In this document: positions 53,942-62,480 of the stretch, piece by piece
How the letters are laid out: every line of letters starts with the position of its first letter
How positions within the stretch are numbered: position 1 is the stretch's first letter
Source: Dyadobacter luticola
Lineage (GTDB): Bacteria; Bacteroidota; Bacteroidia; Cytophagales; Spirosomataceae
DNA: 64,000 nucleotides
Direction: 5' to 3'
Assembly (NCBI RefSeq): GCF_005860805.1
Contig: NZ_VCEJ01000005.1
Coordinates: forward strand, 620,001 to 684,000
Notes under the pieces: generated by a model
What the model was told of the DNA's origin: nothing
The model's input: the letters and a program-made list of their open reading frames with translations, nothing else
Databases searched by the model: none
Translations under genes and position numbers: made by a program

Positions 53942-56900
53942 ATGAGGAAAATTTTACTGCTGGGCACCATGCTGGTGTGTTGCTGCTCGTCATTGCTATG
54001 GGCGCAGGAAAAAAGTGTAACAGGTACAGTCACAGCCGCAGACGATGGCTCTCCAATCCCCGGCGTAAATGTCGTGGTAGCCGGTACCAACAATGGTGTC
54101 ATTACCGACACCGACGGCAAGTACAAGATTGCCGTACCCGACCAGGGCAAGCTGATTTTTAGCTTTGTGGGCATGATCTCCCAGGAAATTACTTTTAGTA
54201 ACCTTACCGAGATTGATGTGAAGCTGGTTTCAGACGCGCGGATATTGAGCGAAGTGGTAGTAACCGGTTCCGGGGTGGCAACGAGTAAGGCCAAGCTGGG
54301 GATCTCGGTGGAGACGATTTCGGCAAAAAACCTTCCCAACACGCCTTCGGCCTCGGTGGATCAGGCGCTGGTCGGAAAAATCCCTGGGGCGCAGATTACG
54401 AGCGGAAACGGTACGCCCGGTTCGTCGGTGAATATCCTTCTTAGGGGGATTAACTCGGTCAACCGCGGGACGTCGCCCATGATCCTGATCGATGGAATCC
54501 AGGTAGCCTCCACCGATCTGAGCGCCATCGATCTGAATTCGATCGAGCGGATAGAGGTCGTGCAGGGTGCTGCGTCTGCCTCAATTTACGGTGCGCAGGG
54601 CGCAAACGGCGTAATCCAGCTTTTTACCAAAAGAGGAAAAAATGGTGTGCTGACCATTGACCTTTCCAGCTCGGTTACCAATAATACCTATCTGAATGTG
54701 GGCGGTGTGGCGAAATCCAAATTTCACGGCTATGATACGGATGCAAACAATAACATTATAGGCTCCTCAGGCAATCCGATTTCCATCGATCCCGCTACCG
54801 GCTTATATACCGAGAATGTCATCTGGAACAGCACCGACCCGCAGAATAAGACCGATAAGCCTTATAATGCCAACCTGGCTTACCACGATCACTTTAAAGA
54901 GTTTTTCGTTCCGGCCAATACCTTTAATAACAGTATTTCTCTTTCAGGAGGTAGTGAAAAATTCGATTTCAGCGCTTCTGCGTCCAACAATCACCAGAAG
55001 TCCAACTTCCTGAACAATGGTTATAATGACCGGAGCAACCTGGTTACCAACCTGGGCGTTCAGTTGGCGAAAGGATTGAGGCTGCGCAGCACGACCCAGC
55101 TCGTGTACACCAAAAACACGGTGAACGGCAGCAACATTTATTCCATTTTCAACAGCCGGGCTTTTGTGGATTATGACTTCAAACTGCCCGATGGAAGTCC
55201 GATTAACAAGCTGGGTGACGCGGCGGGTGTGAACGGAAGTAACCCGATTTATGCCCAGTATTATTCTGACGCCGACGATAAAAAGGTAGATATCATCCAG
55301 AATTTCAACCTGAACTATAAGGTGAACAAGTTCCTGGAACTGGATGCCAAGTACGGACTGAACTACAACCGCGAGGACTTCATTTTCACCGCCCAGAACC
55401 AGTCTGAAAATGCGAACTCGGTGGCTGCATCCACCTGGGTCGGCTCGGCAATCAGCCCGGATAATACAGGGGGTATCGATCATTATACTTACTCCAAAAT
55501 ATTCCAGAATTTTCTGGGTACCGCATTTATTTATACCAATTTCCAGGACGATTTTCACTGGAATGTGCCGATTACGACTTCCACCCAGATTTCATTTGAC
55601 TATCGTAACCAAAATCAGAAATTATACGGAGCGTCGGCGGCTGGGTTACCTTCGTACACGCCTTTTACGAGCACCCAGGGAACTTCTTTCAAAGTTACCC
55701 AGGACTACACCGAGCCTTTTATCACCTACGGCTACCTGGTCAACCAGAAAATCGAGTATGGTGAGTTGTTTGGACTGGCGGGCGGGTTCCGGAGCGACTA
55801 TTCGTCTGCATTTGGTGGTGGTTCAAAGCCATTTACATTCCCGCGGGGAGATGTTTATCTGAGAATGTCATCTTTTGATTTCTGGAAAGGCGGGGCGCTG
55901 GCCGATCGGGTTCCCGAGTTCAAGTTACGCGCGGCTTATGGAGAAGCAGGTATCCAGCCAAAACCCTTTGACCGCTATGTAACATTGAGTACCAAAGTGT
56001 TGGGATCAAGTAATGCATTTTACTTTGACCCAAACCAGAACAACCCGGAACTGGGCGTAGAGGTGTCCAAAGAGCTTGAACTGGGAACTGATGTTACATT
56101 CAATGTCATGCCAAGCGGAAATTGGCTGAATGATATCCGATTATCCGGAACATACTGGAAACGGACTACCGACAATGCGATATGGAGTATCGACGTGGCT
56201 CCGAGCACTGGTTCCGGAACATTGAAAACCAACGCATTTTCGCTGGGCTCGCACGGTTTGCAGGCTTCTTTGAATGCGACCATGTTCCAGAGTAAAGGGT
56301 TGACCTGGAATATGACCACCAATTTTACGAAGCAAACTTCCAAGATCAACTCGGTTGTGGGCGATCAGGAAATTGTAATCATTTCCAATGCGGGAAGTAC
56401 CAACTATGTTTTGCGTAAAGATGAAAAAATCGGACAGCTTTACGGGCACAGAATGATTCATAGCCTGGATGCAAAAAAACCGGACGGTACGCCTTTCCTG
56501 AACGAGTCGGAAAAAGGGGAATACACATTGGCGAGCAACGGATATGTTGTGAACAAGGCGACGAAATTTCCTTATGTGACGCCGGACAAATACAGCTTCG
56601 GAGATCCGAATCCCAAGTTCAACATGTCCTTTATCAATGATATCACATTTAAAAACTACCTGACATTCAGCTTCCAGCTCGACTGGATCCAGGGCAGCCA
56701 CTTGTACAACCAGACCAAAGAATGGATGTACCGCGACGGTATCCATGCCGATTATTCCAAACCACTGACCATTGACGGACAGACTGGTGCGTGGACGGCA
56801 TTTTATCGTGGAGTGTATGCGGCGGTAACGCGGAACGGTACGAAGGATTATTTCTATGAGGATGCGTCTTTCTTGCGTCTGAGAAACATTGCGCTGGGTC

Positions 56901-57109
56901 TTGATATTGCCAAACTGGTTCACATCCCTGGTTTCAGAAAATTGCAGCTGGTACTGTCGGGCAGGAACCTCTTCACCTTCACCAAATACACCGGACTGGA
57001 TCCTGAGATTGTATCGGGTGCCATGAATTCGGCTTGGGACCGCGGAACGGACCACAGCAGTATGCCGAACTATCGCTCTTACCAGGCTACGCTTAACATT
57101 GGTTTCTGA
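53942..57109 (+). CDS. SusC/RagA-family TonB-dependent outer-membrane transporter
   Basis: The 1055-residue protein has a signal peptide (MRKILLLGTMLVCCCSSLLWAQ), a regulatory-like sandwich (TGTVTAADDGSPIPGVNVVV in outline), a plug with LNSIERIEVVQGAASASIYG, and a barrel ending in ATLNIGF. It lacks an STN domain. The SusD partner starts 36 bp downstream. A well-matched promoter precedes it. It should import an unidentified oligomeric nutrient. Confidence 0.95.
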   Translation: MRKILLLGTMLVCCCSSLLWAQEKSVTGTVTAADDGSPIPGVNVVVAGTNNGVITDTDGKYKIAVPDQGKLIFSFVGMISQEITFSNLTEIDVKLVSDARILSEVVVTGSGVATSKAKLGISVETISAKNLPNTPSASVDQALVGKIPGAQITSGNGTPGSSVNILLRGINSVNRGTSPMILIDGIQVASTDLSAIDLNSIERIEVVQGAASASIYGAQGANGVIQLFTKRGKNGVLTIDLSSSVTNNTYLNVGGVAKSKFHGYDTDANNNIIGSSGNPISIDPATGLYTENVIWNSTDPQNKTDKPYNANLAYHDHFKEFFVPANTFNNSISLSGGSEKFDFSASASNNHQKSNFLNNGYNDRSNLVTNLGVQLAKGLRLRSTTQLVYTKNTVNGSNIYSIFNSRAFVDYDFKLPDGSPINKLGDAAGVNGSNPIYAQYYSDADDKKVDIIQNFNLNYKVNKFLELDAKYGLNYNREDFIFTAQNQSENANSVAASTWVGSAISPDNTGGIDHYTYSKIFQNFLGTAFIYTNFQDDFHWNVPITTSTQISFDYRNQNQKLYGASAAGLPSYTPFTSTQGTSFKVTQDYTEPFITYGYLVNQKIEYGELFGLAGGFRSDYSSAFGGGSKPFTFPRGDVYLRMSSFDFWKGGALADRVPEFKLRAAYGEAGIQPKPFDRYVTLSTKVLGSSNAFYFDPNQNNPELGVEVSKELELGTDVTFNVMPSGNWLNDIRLSGTYWKRTTDNAIWSIDVAPSTGSGTLKTNAFSLGSHGLQASLNATMFQSKGLTWNMTTNFTKQTSKINSVVGDQEIVIISNAGSTNYVLRKDEKIGQLYGHRMIHSLDAKKPDGTPFLNESEKGEYTLASNGYVVNKATKFPYVTPDKYSFGDPNPKFNMSFINDITFKNYLTFSFQLDWIQGSHLYNQTKEWMYRDGIHADYSKPLTIDGQTGAWTAFYRGVYAAVTRNGTKDYFYEDASFLRLRNIALGLDIAKLVHIPGFRKLQLVLSGRNLFTFTKYTGLDPEIVSGAMNSAWDRGTDHSSMPNYRSYQATLNIGF

Positions 57110-57145
57110 CAGTCAAAATCATTGCATTCTCAAAAAGATCAAAAT

Positions 57146-58786
57146 ATGAAAAAGATAAAGTTTATACCGATGCTGATGTTGCTGGGGCTGATGCTTTCGT
57201 GCAAAGACCAGCTGGACGTGAAAAACCCTAACCAGCCGACTACCGGCAGCGCGGACACCGAATCGGGTTTGCTTAACCTGGCGCAGGGAGCTATTTATGT
57301 CAATGGATTTTACACGGTCAAATACGGTGGTTTCTACGGCACCTTCTGGGGCGATCCGTTTTCCTATCATGAAATCATGGGGGATAATGTGGGCGTCGAG
57401 GCTGCAAACCAGCGTTTGAACGAGATCGGCGTGGCAAATTATGTGATCATGGACGACGGCTCCAAAGTGATCAACCCCAACTCGCCCAAGTCGCAGATTG
57501 AAATGATCCGTCAGGTGAATATCAATGCAAATGCCAGCGATAACCCGCTTTATTACGAGTGGGCTTATATGTACAGTCTGAATTCCGGCGCAAACAATGT
57601 GCTGGCGTTGATCGATAAAACCACATTTACCGGCGACGCGGAAAGTAAGAAAAATGCGCTCCGGGCCTGGGCTTACTGGTGGAAAGGCTATGCATATGGT
57701 CGCATCGGGTCGATTTACTATGCCGGGATCATCAATGATGAGCCGACGGGTACCAATGATAAATTCGTAAGCAAAGAAGCGATCATAGCCGAATCGAATG
57801 CAAATTATGACAAAGCTGCGGCGGCATTGAGCGCGGTAACCAGCGTGGCGGACTATTCGACGGTGATCGGCAAGATCATTCCAAGCTTTTTTCAGGTGGG
57901 GAAAGGCGGCGTGCTGACACCGGATATGTGGAAACGTAACATCAACTCCATGAAAGCCAGGAATATCTTGGTCAACACACCTGTAAAAGATATGTCGGCG
58001 GCACAGTGGGCATCGATCATCGCGCTGACCAAAGATGGTGTGACTGCCACGGACAAGGTTTTCACGGCACGCTCCAACGAAACCAGTGATTTTATCGGGG
58101 CCACCGGCAACACGCCGTCTGCGCTTTCGACCGGAATTACGAAGGTAACCAGCTTCAAGATCAGCGAGCGCCTCGTGCAGGATTTCAAAAAGGGGGATAA
58201 AAGATTGGAAAACAATTTCGCGATCGAAACCAACCCCTGGATCGGTAACAATGACCGTGGCAATATTTTCAACACCCGCTACGGTATGATCGACGGTGGA
58301 AAAGGTTTACCAGGCGTGGTGGTACTTGGTAATAAGAGTGTGGGTGAATACGAATTTTACATGGCGACGACCTACGAGGAAAACCAGCTGACGATGGCGG
58401 AAGCGATGATTAATTCCGGTGATATCGAAGGCGGCCTGAAAATCATCGACGCGGTACGCAAGCTCCAAGGCGCTGGGCTTCCGGCTGTGGCAGGTACCGG
58501 GCTGACATTGGCCTCGGCGAAAGAGGAAATTCGCAGCGAGAGAAGGGTAGTGCTACCTTTCAGAGGACTGGCATTTTATGACGCACGTCGCTGGGGCGTA
58601 ATCAATGATGTTTCTGCGGGCGGTGGCAGGACAAATGCGGTAGTAGTGAGTAAAGCAGGCGCGGTGAACACTAAAGCGACGATCAACTACAACTTCTTGG
58701 ATTACTGGGATGTGCCTGCCAATGAGCTGGCTTACAACAAAGCGGGCGACGGCAGTGTAGCGGTACAAAACCCCAAAGGATTATAA
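57146..58786 (+). CDS. SusD/RagB-family nutrient-binding lipoprotein
   Basis: From the ATG at 57146 the product has 546 residues with a signal ending GLMLSC (C19) followed by KDQLDVKNPNQPTTGS; an upstream TTG at 57122 is unlikely. The helical TPR-like core includes NALRAWAYWWKGYAYGRIGS and the C-terminal YDARRWGVINDV and VPANELAYNKAGDG segments of the family. It pairs with the SusC encoded just upstream and is followed by a terminator. Confidence 0.93.
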   Translation: MKKIKFIPMLMLLGLMLSCKDQLDVKNPNQPTTGSADTESGLLNLAQGAIYVNGFYTVKYGGFYGTFWGDPFSYHEIMGDNVGVEAANQRLNEIGVANYVIMDDGSKVINPNSPKSQIEMIRQVNINANASDNPLYYEWAYMYSLNSGANNVLALIDKTTFTGDAESKKNALRAWAYWWKGYAYGRIGSIYYAGIINDEPTGTNDKFVSKEAIIAESNANYDKAAAALSAVTSVADYSTVIGKIIPSFFQVGKGGVLTPDMWKRNINSMKARNILVNTPVKDMSAAQWASIIALTKDGVTATDKVFTARSNETSDFIGATGNTPSALSTGITKVTSFKISERLVQDFKKGDKRLENNFAIETNPWIGNNDRGNIFNTRYGMIDGGKGLPGVVVLGNKSVGEYEFYMATTYEENQLTMAEAMINSGDIEGGLKIIDAVRKLQGAGLPAVAGTGLTLASAKEEIRSERRVVLPFRGLAFYDARRWGVINDVSAGGGRTNAVVVSKAGAVNTKATINYNFLDYWDVPANELAYNKAGDGSVAVQNPKGL

Positions 58787-58814
58787 CAGTACCCCGAATA
58801 CGTGATAGTTTGAC

Positions 58815-58846
58815 AACCCGGGCAGAACATTCCGCCCGGGTTTTTT
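58815..58846. terminator. Terminator after the third SusC/SusD pair
   Basis: AACCCGGGC / GCCCGGGTT is a perfect 9-bp inverted repeat with a 10-nt loop, followed by TTTT on the plus strand. It lies 28 bp after the SusD stop and just before the convergent M16 gene. Confidence 0.9.
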
Positions 58847-58849
58847 ATA

Positions 58850-60226
58850 TCAATAACCGTCGGCCTTGATCTGCTTCTCCGTCAGGTCGCCGTACTTTTT
58901 CACCTGGTCGCGGATCTCGCTGGCTTTGCCGATCATGACAAATTGCAGCTTGTCTTTTGGAAAATAATCTGCGATGATCTTTTTGGATTGTTCGGTGGTC
59001 AGACCATCTACTTTGGACTGGAACGTATTAATAAAACTTTCGTCAAAATTATACACATACATATCGGTGAGCAGCCGCGCAAGTGCACCAGCCGACTCGT
59101 AAGTAGGTGGGAAGCTGGCTTTTACATAGGCTTTGGCCGAGCTCAGGATTTCATCATTCAAGCCGGTTTTGTGCAAACTGTCGAGCACATTCAGCGCCAT
59201 ATCCACGGCCGGAACTGTGGTCGAGTTTTTGGTAAATGTGCTGATTGCGAATGTTCCGGCGTATTTCATGCGCGTAAACCGGCTGTTTGCGCCGTAAGTA
59301 AGTCCAGAGTTGACGCGCAGCGCATCGTTGAGCCAGGAAGTAAACCGGCCGCCCAAAATCGTATTCACTACCATCACCGGCACATAATCTGCTGAATTAT
59401 AGTCGATACCTTTTCCACCGATCAGGAATGTGGTTTCGCGGGCATCCGGCTTGTCGACGAGCAGCACGCGGCTTTTTTCAAATTCCAGGTTCGGGGCGAC
59501 TCTTTTCACCATGCGGGCACCGGCGGTTTTCCAGCCTCCGAAAAGGTCGGTCATTTTCTTTTTCATGTCCGCAGTTTTGAAATCACCTACTACCGCAATC
59601 GCGCCTTTTCCGGTAGTATAATTGCTTTTGTAAAATGCCATAGCATCGTCGGAGGTCATTTTTTCTACGGTCGGTTTCGTGCCGTCGCCAGGGATTGCGT
59701 AGGGGAAGTTGCCGAAAAGAAATGCGTTGTAGTAGTGGCCGATCACCGCGCGCGGGCTTTCTTTCTGCTGCGCCAGCTCCACCACCGTCCGCTGCCGGTA
59801 TTTGTCAAATTCTGTTTTGTCAAAAACCGGGTGCACGAGTACCTGCTGGATAATGTCGAGCAGCTTCTCCTGGTCTTTCACCGCAAAAGAAGCGGTGATG
59901 CCAGCCATATCTTTGGCCGTAAAAGGTTGAAGCCGGGCGCCTACAAAATCAATCGCTTCCTCGATTTGCGGCTTGGTGTATTTCTCGGTACCAAAAAGCA
60001 GGGCGTCGGAAGTGACCATCGACATACCTGCACGGTCGCCGTCATTGATCGACCCGGCATCGAACACCGCCGAAACATTGATCAGCGGCACCTCGTGCTG
60101 CTCCATCAGGTAAATGGTCAGCCCGTTTTTCAGCTGGAATTTTTCGTATTTAGGTACTTTAAATGTGCTCTGGGCGACGGCCGAAACTGATAGCAGTGCC
60201 AGAAGCGCAATAAATATATTTTTCAT
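58850..60226 (-). CDS. M16-family peptidase-like protein lacking the zinc motif
   Basis: From the ATG at 60226 the product has 458 residues with a signal peptide (MKNIFIALLALLSVSAVAQ). It has both M16 half-domains, but where HXXEH should be the sequence reads GMSMVTSDALLFGT, so the catalytic histidines and glutamate are missing. It retains the family's GAIAVVGDFKTADMKKKM and ILGGRFTSWLNDALR regions. It is the non-catalytic partner of the zinc-bearing M16 enzyme encoded directly upstream; together they probably form a periplasmic heterodimer, as in mitochondrial processing peptidases. Confidence 0.9.
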   Translation of the reverse strand: MKNIFIALLALLSVSAVAQSTFKVPKYEKFQLKNGLTIYLMEQHEVPLINVSAVFDAGSINDGDRAGMSMVTSDALLFGTEKYTKPQIEEAIDFVGARLQPFTAKDMAGITASFAVKDQEKLLDIIQQVLVHPVFDKTEFDKYRQRTVVELAQQKESPRAVIGHYYNAFLFGNFPYAIPGDGTKPTVEKMTSDDAMAFYKSNYTTGKGAIAVVGDFKTADMKKKMTDLFGGWKTAGARMVKRVAPNLEFEKSRVLLVDKPDARETTFLIGGKGIDYNSADYVPVMVVNTILGGRFTSWLNDALRVNSGLTYGANSRFTRMKYAGTFAISTFTKNSTTVPAVDMALNVLDSLHKTGLNDEILSSAKAYVKASFPPTYESAGALARLLTDMYVYNFDESFINTFQSKVDGLTTEQSKKIIADYFPKDKLQFVMIGKASEIRDQVKKYGDLTEKQIKADGY

Positions 60227-60258
60227 CTTGAATGTTGATTTTGAATGAATTTGAAGCA

Positions 60259-61581
60259 TTATTTAGATTTTTCGGGCAGCAGATAACCCACGGTACGGTT
60301 ACGCTCGCTGAGGTATTTAGCGGCCACACGCTTAATATCTTCGTTGGTCACGTTTTTATAAAGCTCGGGCGCTTCGAACATTCTTTTATAATCCCCAAAA
60401 AACACGTCGTAAGTGCCCAGGTTGCGCGCTTTTCCGTTGATGGTTTCCAGCGTATGATAAAAATCCATCAGCTTCTGGTTCTTCACTTTTTGCAGCTCGG
60501 TATCCGTCACGCCATTTTTGATCACCATTTCAATCTGACGGTCAATCGCTTTTTCCAGGTCCGGTGCTGAAACATTGCTTCCGGCGATTGCATAAATGGT
60601 AAACAGGCTAGGGTCGAAACTTTCGTCCGTGGAGCTGGAAATGCTGGTTGCCAGGGTTGAGTCCATCACCAGCGCCTTGGTGAGCCGCGAGGAATTACCC
60701 GAAGTCAGGAGGCTGCTCAGCAGGTCGATGGCGTAGAAATCTTCATTTTTGGTTTCCGGCACGTGGTAGGCCATCATCACATTCGGCGTCGAAATGTCTT
60801 TATAAGCATTCACCCGGCGCTCACCATTTTGCGGCGGCTCCACCGTGCGGATTTTCGGAGGTAACCCTCTTGCCGGGATCGGCGCAATGTATTTTTCCGC
60901 CAGTTTTTTTACCTGATCCAATGTTACATCGCCCACGATCACTGTCGTGGCGTTATTCGGCGAGTAATAGGTTTTAAAATAATTTTCAAGGTCCTGCTGC
61001 GTCCAGCTTTTAATGTCGGATTCAAAACCGATCACCGGCAACATATAAGGATGCTCCTGAAAAGCAACCGATTGCACCTGCTCGCCGATGAGCCGGTAGT
61101 TGCTGTTTTCCAGCCCGGTACTGCGCTCCGAGAGTACCACGCCACGCTCGCTCTCCACCATTTTCGGGTCAATCGAAAGATTGGCAATCCGGTCGGCTTC
61201 GAGTTTGAAGATGGTTTCCAGCGCATCTTTCTGGAACCAGTCGGTATAAACCGTCACATTCTCAGTGGTATACGCATTATTAGAGCCGCCATTTGCTTCC
61301 ATCACGCGGTCGAATTGCTTCGGGCCGTACTGTTTGGAACCGTTGAACATCATGTGCTCGAAAAAATGCGAGAGCCCGGTAATGCCGTGTACTTCGTTCC
61401 GCGAGCCCACTTTCCAGAAAATGTACATATTGGCATTCGGGATCGAGTGGTCTTCCAGCACCAGGAATTTCATCCCGTTTTGAAGTGTAAATGTCTTCAC
61501 ATCCTCCGGCTTGGTTTGTGCGGAGGCACTTCCCAGGCCAGCGGCGACGGCGGCAATCAGCAGAAGTTTTTTTAGCTTCAT
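60259..61581 (-). CDS. Zinc-dependent M16-family peptidase (catalytic subunit)
   Basis: The 440-residue exported protein (signal MKLKKLLLIAAVAAGLGSASAQ) has HFFEH (H72, E75, H76) and a third ligand in MVESERG (E143/E145), the inverted zinc motif of the pitrilysin family. Downstream phrases such as NNATTVIVGDVTLDQVKKL and SGNSSRLTKAL are typical. It should cleave peptides in the periplasm. It is followed on the same strand by the motif-less M16 gene with a gap of about 30 bp, so the two form an operon. Confidence 0.93.
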   Translation of the reverse strand: MKLKKLLLIAAVAAGLGSASAQTKPEDVKTFTLQNGMKFLVLEDHSIPNANMYIFWKVGSRNEVHGITGLSHFFEHMMFNGSKQYGPKQFDRVMEANGGSNNAYTTENVTVYTDWFQKDALETIFKLEADRIANLSIDPKMVESERGVVLSERSTGLENSNYRLIGEQVQSVAFQEHPYMLPVIGFESDIKSWTQQDLENYFKTYYSPNNATTVIVGDVTLDQVKKLAEKYIAPIPARGLPPKIRTVEPPQNGERRVNAYKDISTPNVMMAYHVPETKNEDFYAIDLLSSLLTSGNSSRLTKALVMDSTLATSISSSTDESFDPSLFTIYAIAGSNVSAPDLEKAIDRQIEMVIKNGVTDTELQKVKNQKLMDFYHTLETINGKARNLGTYDVFFGDYKRMFEAPELYKNVTNEDIKRVAAKYLSERNRTVGYLLPEKSK

Positions 61582-61670
61582 TAATATCGTTGTTTACAGT
61601 TTTGTAATGATAAGGAAAAATTCAACGCTTACTTTTGGCTTTCTATTTATTCTAAACCTTTAAAATTACG

Positions 61671-62480
61671 ATGAAAAAGGGCATTTCTTTCCTGCTGCTG
61701 CTACTTTGCTGTTCTGTTTTTCTAAATGTGCCTGCTGCGGTTTTCGATAAAAAACCTATCAAGAAGCAGCAATTCAAGGTGATGACCTACAACATTCACC
61801 ACTGTAACCCACCTTCGGCCGGGGACAAAATTGATGTGGAGGCGATCGCGAAAGTGATCAATGCGGAAAAGCCGGATTTTGTCGCATTGCAGGAAGTGGA
61901 CAGTAACACCGAGCGGTCGGGCAAAGGAAAAAACCAGGCGCAGCAGCTCGCGGAGCTGACCGGGATGAAATTTTATTTTTCCAAAGCGATAGACCATCAG
62001 GGTGGCGATTATGGTGTGGCGGTTTTGACAAAATTTCCGATTACTGATTCTGTGCGTTACGAGCTGCCCATCAATCCTGAATTAAAAGAAGAAAACCGGA
62101 CCGTGGCTGCCGTGACGGTAACATTACCTAACAAAGAGAAAATGATCTTTGCCAGTACACATTTGGGTTTGAAAGAGCCGAACCGTGTTTTGCAGGCCGA
62201 AACATTCATGAAACATTTCGGAGACAATAAGTTACCAATGATACTCGCCGGCGATTTCAATGCCGTGCCTGAAAGTCAGGTGATCGCGTATTTCGACAAA
62301 TATTTCACCCGCACTTGTATGGAATGCAAGCCAACGATCCCGGTGGAGAATCCCAACAAAACCATCGATTTTATCATGGCCATGAAAGGTAACCGCCTCA
62401 AAAGCTCGGATACGCGGGTGATCGATGAAAAATACGCGTCGGACCATTTACCGGTCGTCGCTACTTTCACTTTGGACTAA
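61671..62480 (+). CDS. Exported endonuclease/exonuclease/phosphatase-family protein
   Basis: The 269-residue protein has a signal peptide (MKKGISFLLLLLCCSVFLNVPAA) and the full EEP-fold motif set: MTYNIHHC, ALQEVDSN, STHLGL, LAGDFNAVPES, IDFIMA and SDHLPVVA. Substrates in the family range from DNA to phosphoinositides and sphingomyelin; the exported form suggests extracellular phosphodiester or nucleic acid. The last 33 bp overlap the 3' end of the convergent nuclease gene. Confidence 0.9.
   Translation: MKKGISFLLLLLCCSVFLNVPAAVFDKKPIKKQQFKVMTYNIHHCNPPSAGDKIDVEAIAKVINAEKPDFVALQEVDSNTERSGKGKNQAQQLAELTGMKFYFSKAIDHQGGDYGVAVLTKFPITDSVRYELPINPELKEENRTVAAVTVTLPNKEKMIFASTHLGLKEPNRVLQAETFMKHFGDNKLPMILAGDFNAVPESQVIAYFDKYFTRTCMECKPTIPVENPNKTIDFIMAMKGNRLKSSDTRVIDEKYASDHLPVVATFTLD

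Noticed and set aside
54944-55558. A 204-residue minus-strand frame inside the third SusC gene
   Set aside because: Antisense to a clear SusC reading frame; composition typical of a shadow.
61608-61637. TACTTTTG as a promoter for the EEP-family gene
   Set aside because: The -7 element fits, but the nearest TTTG is 25 bp away, beyond the usual spacing.
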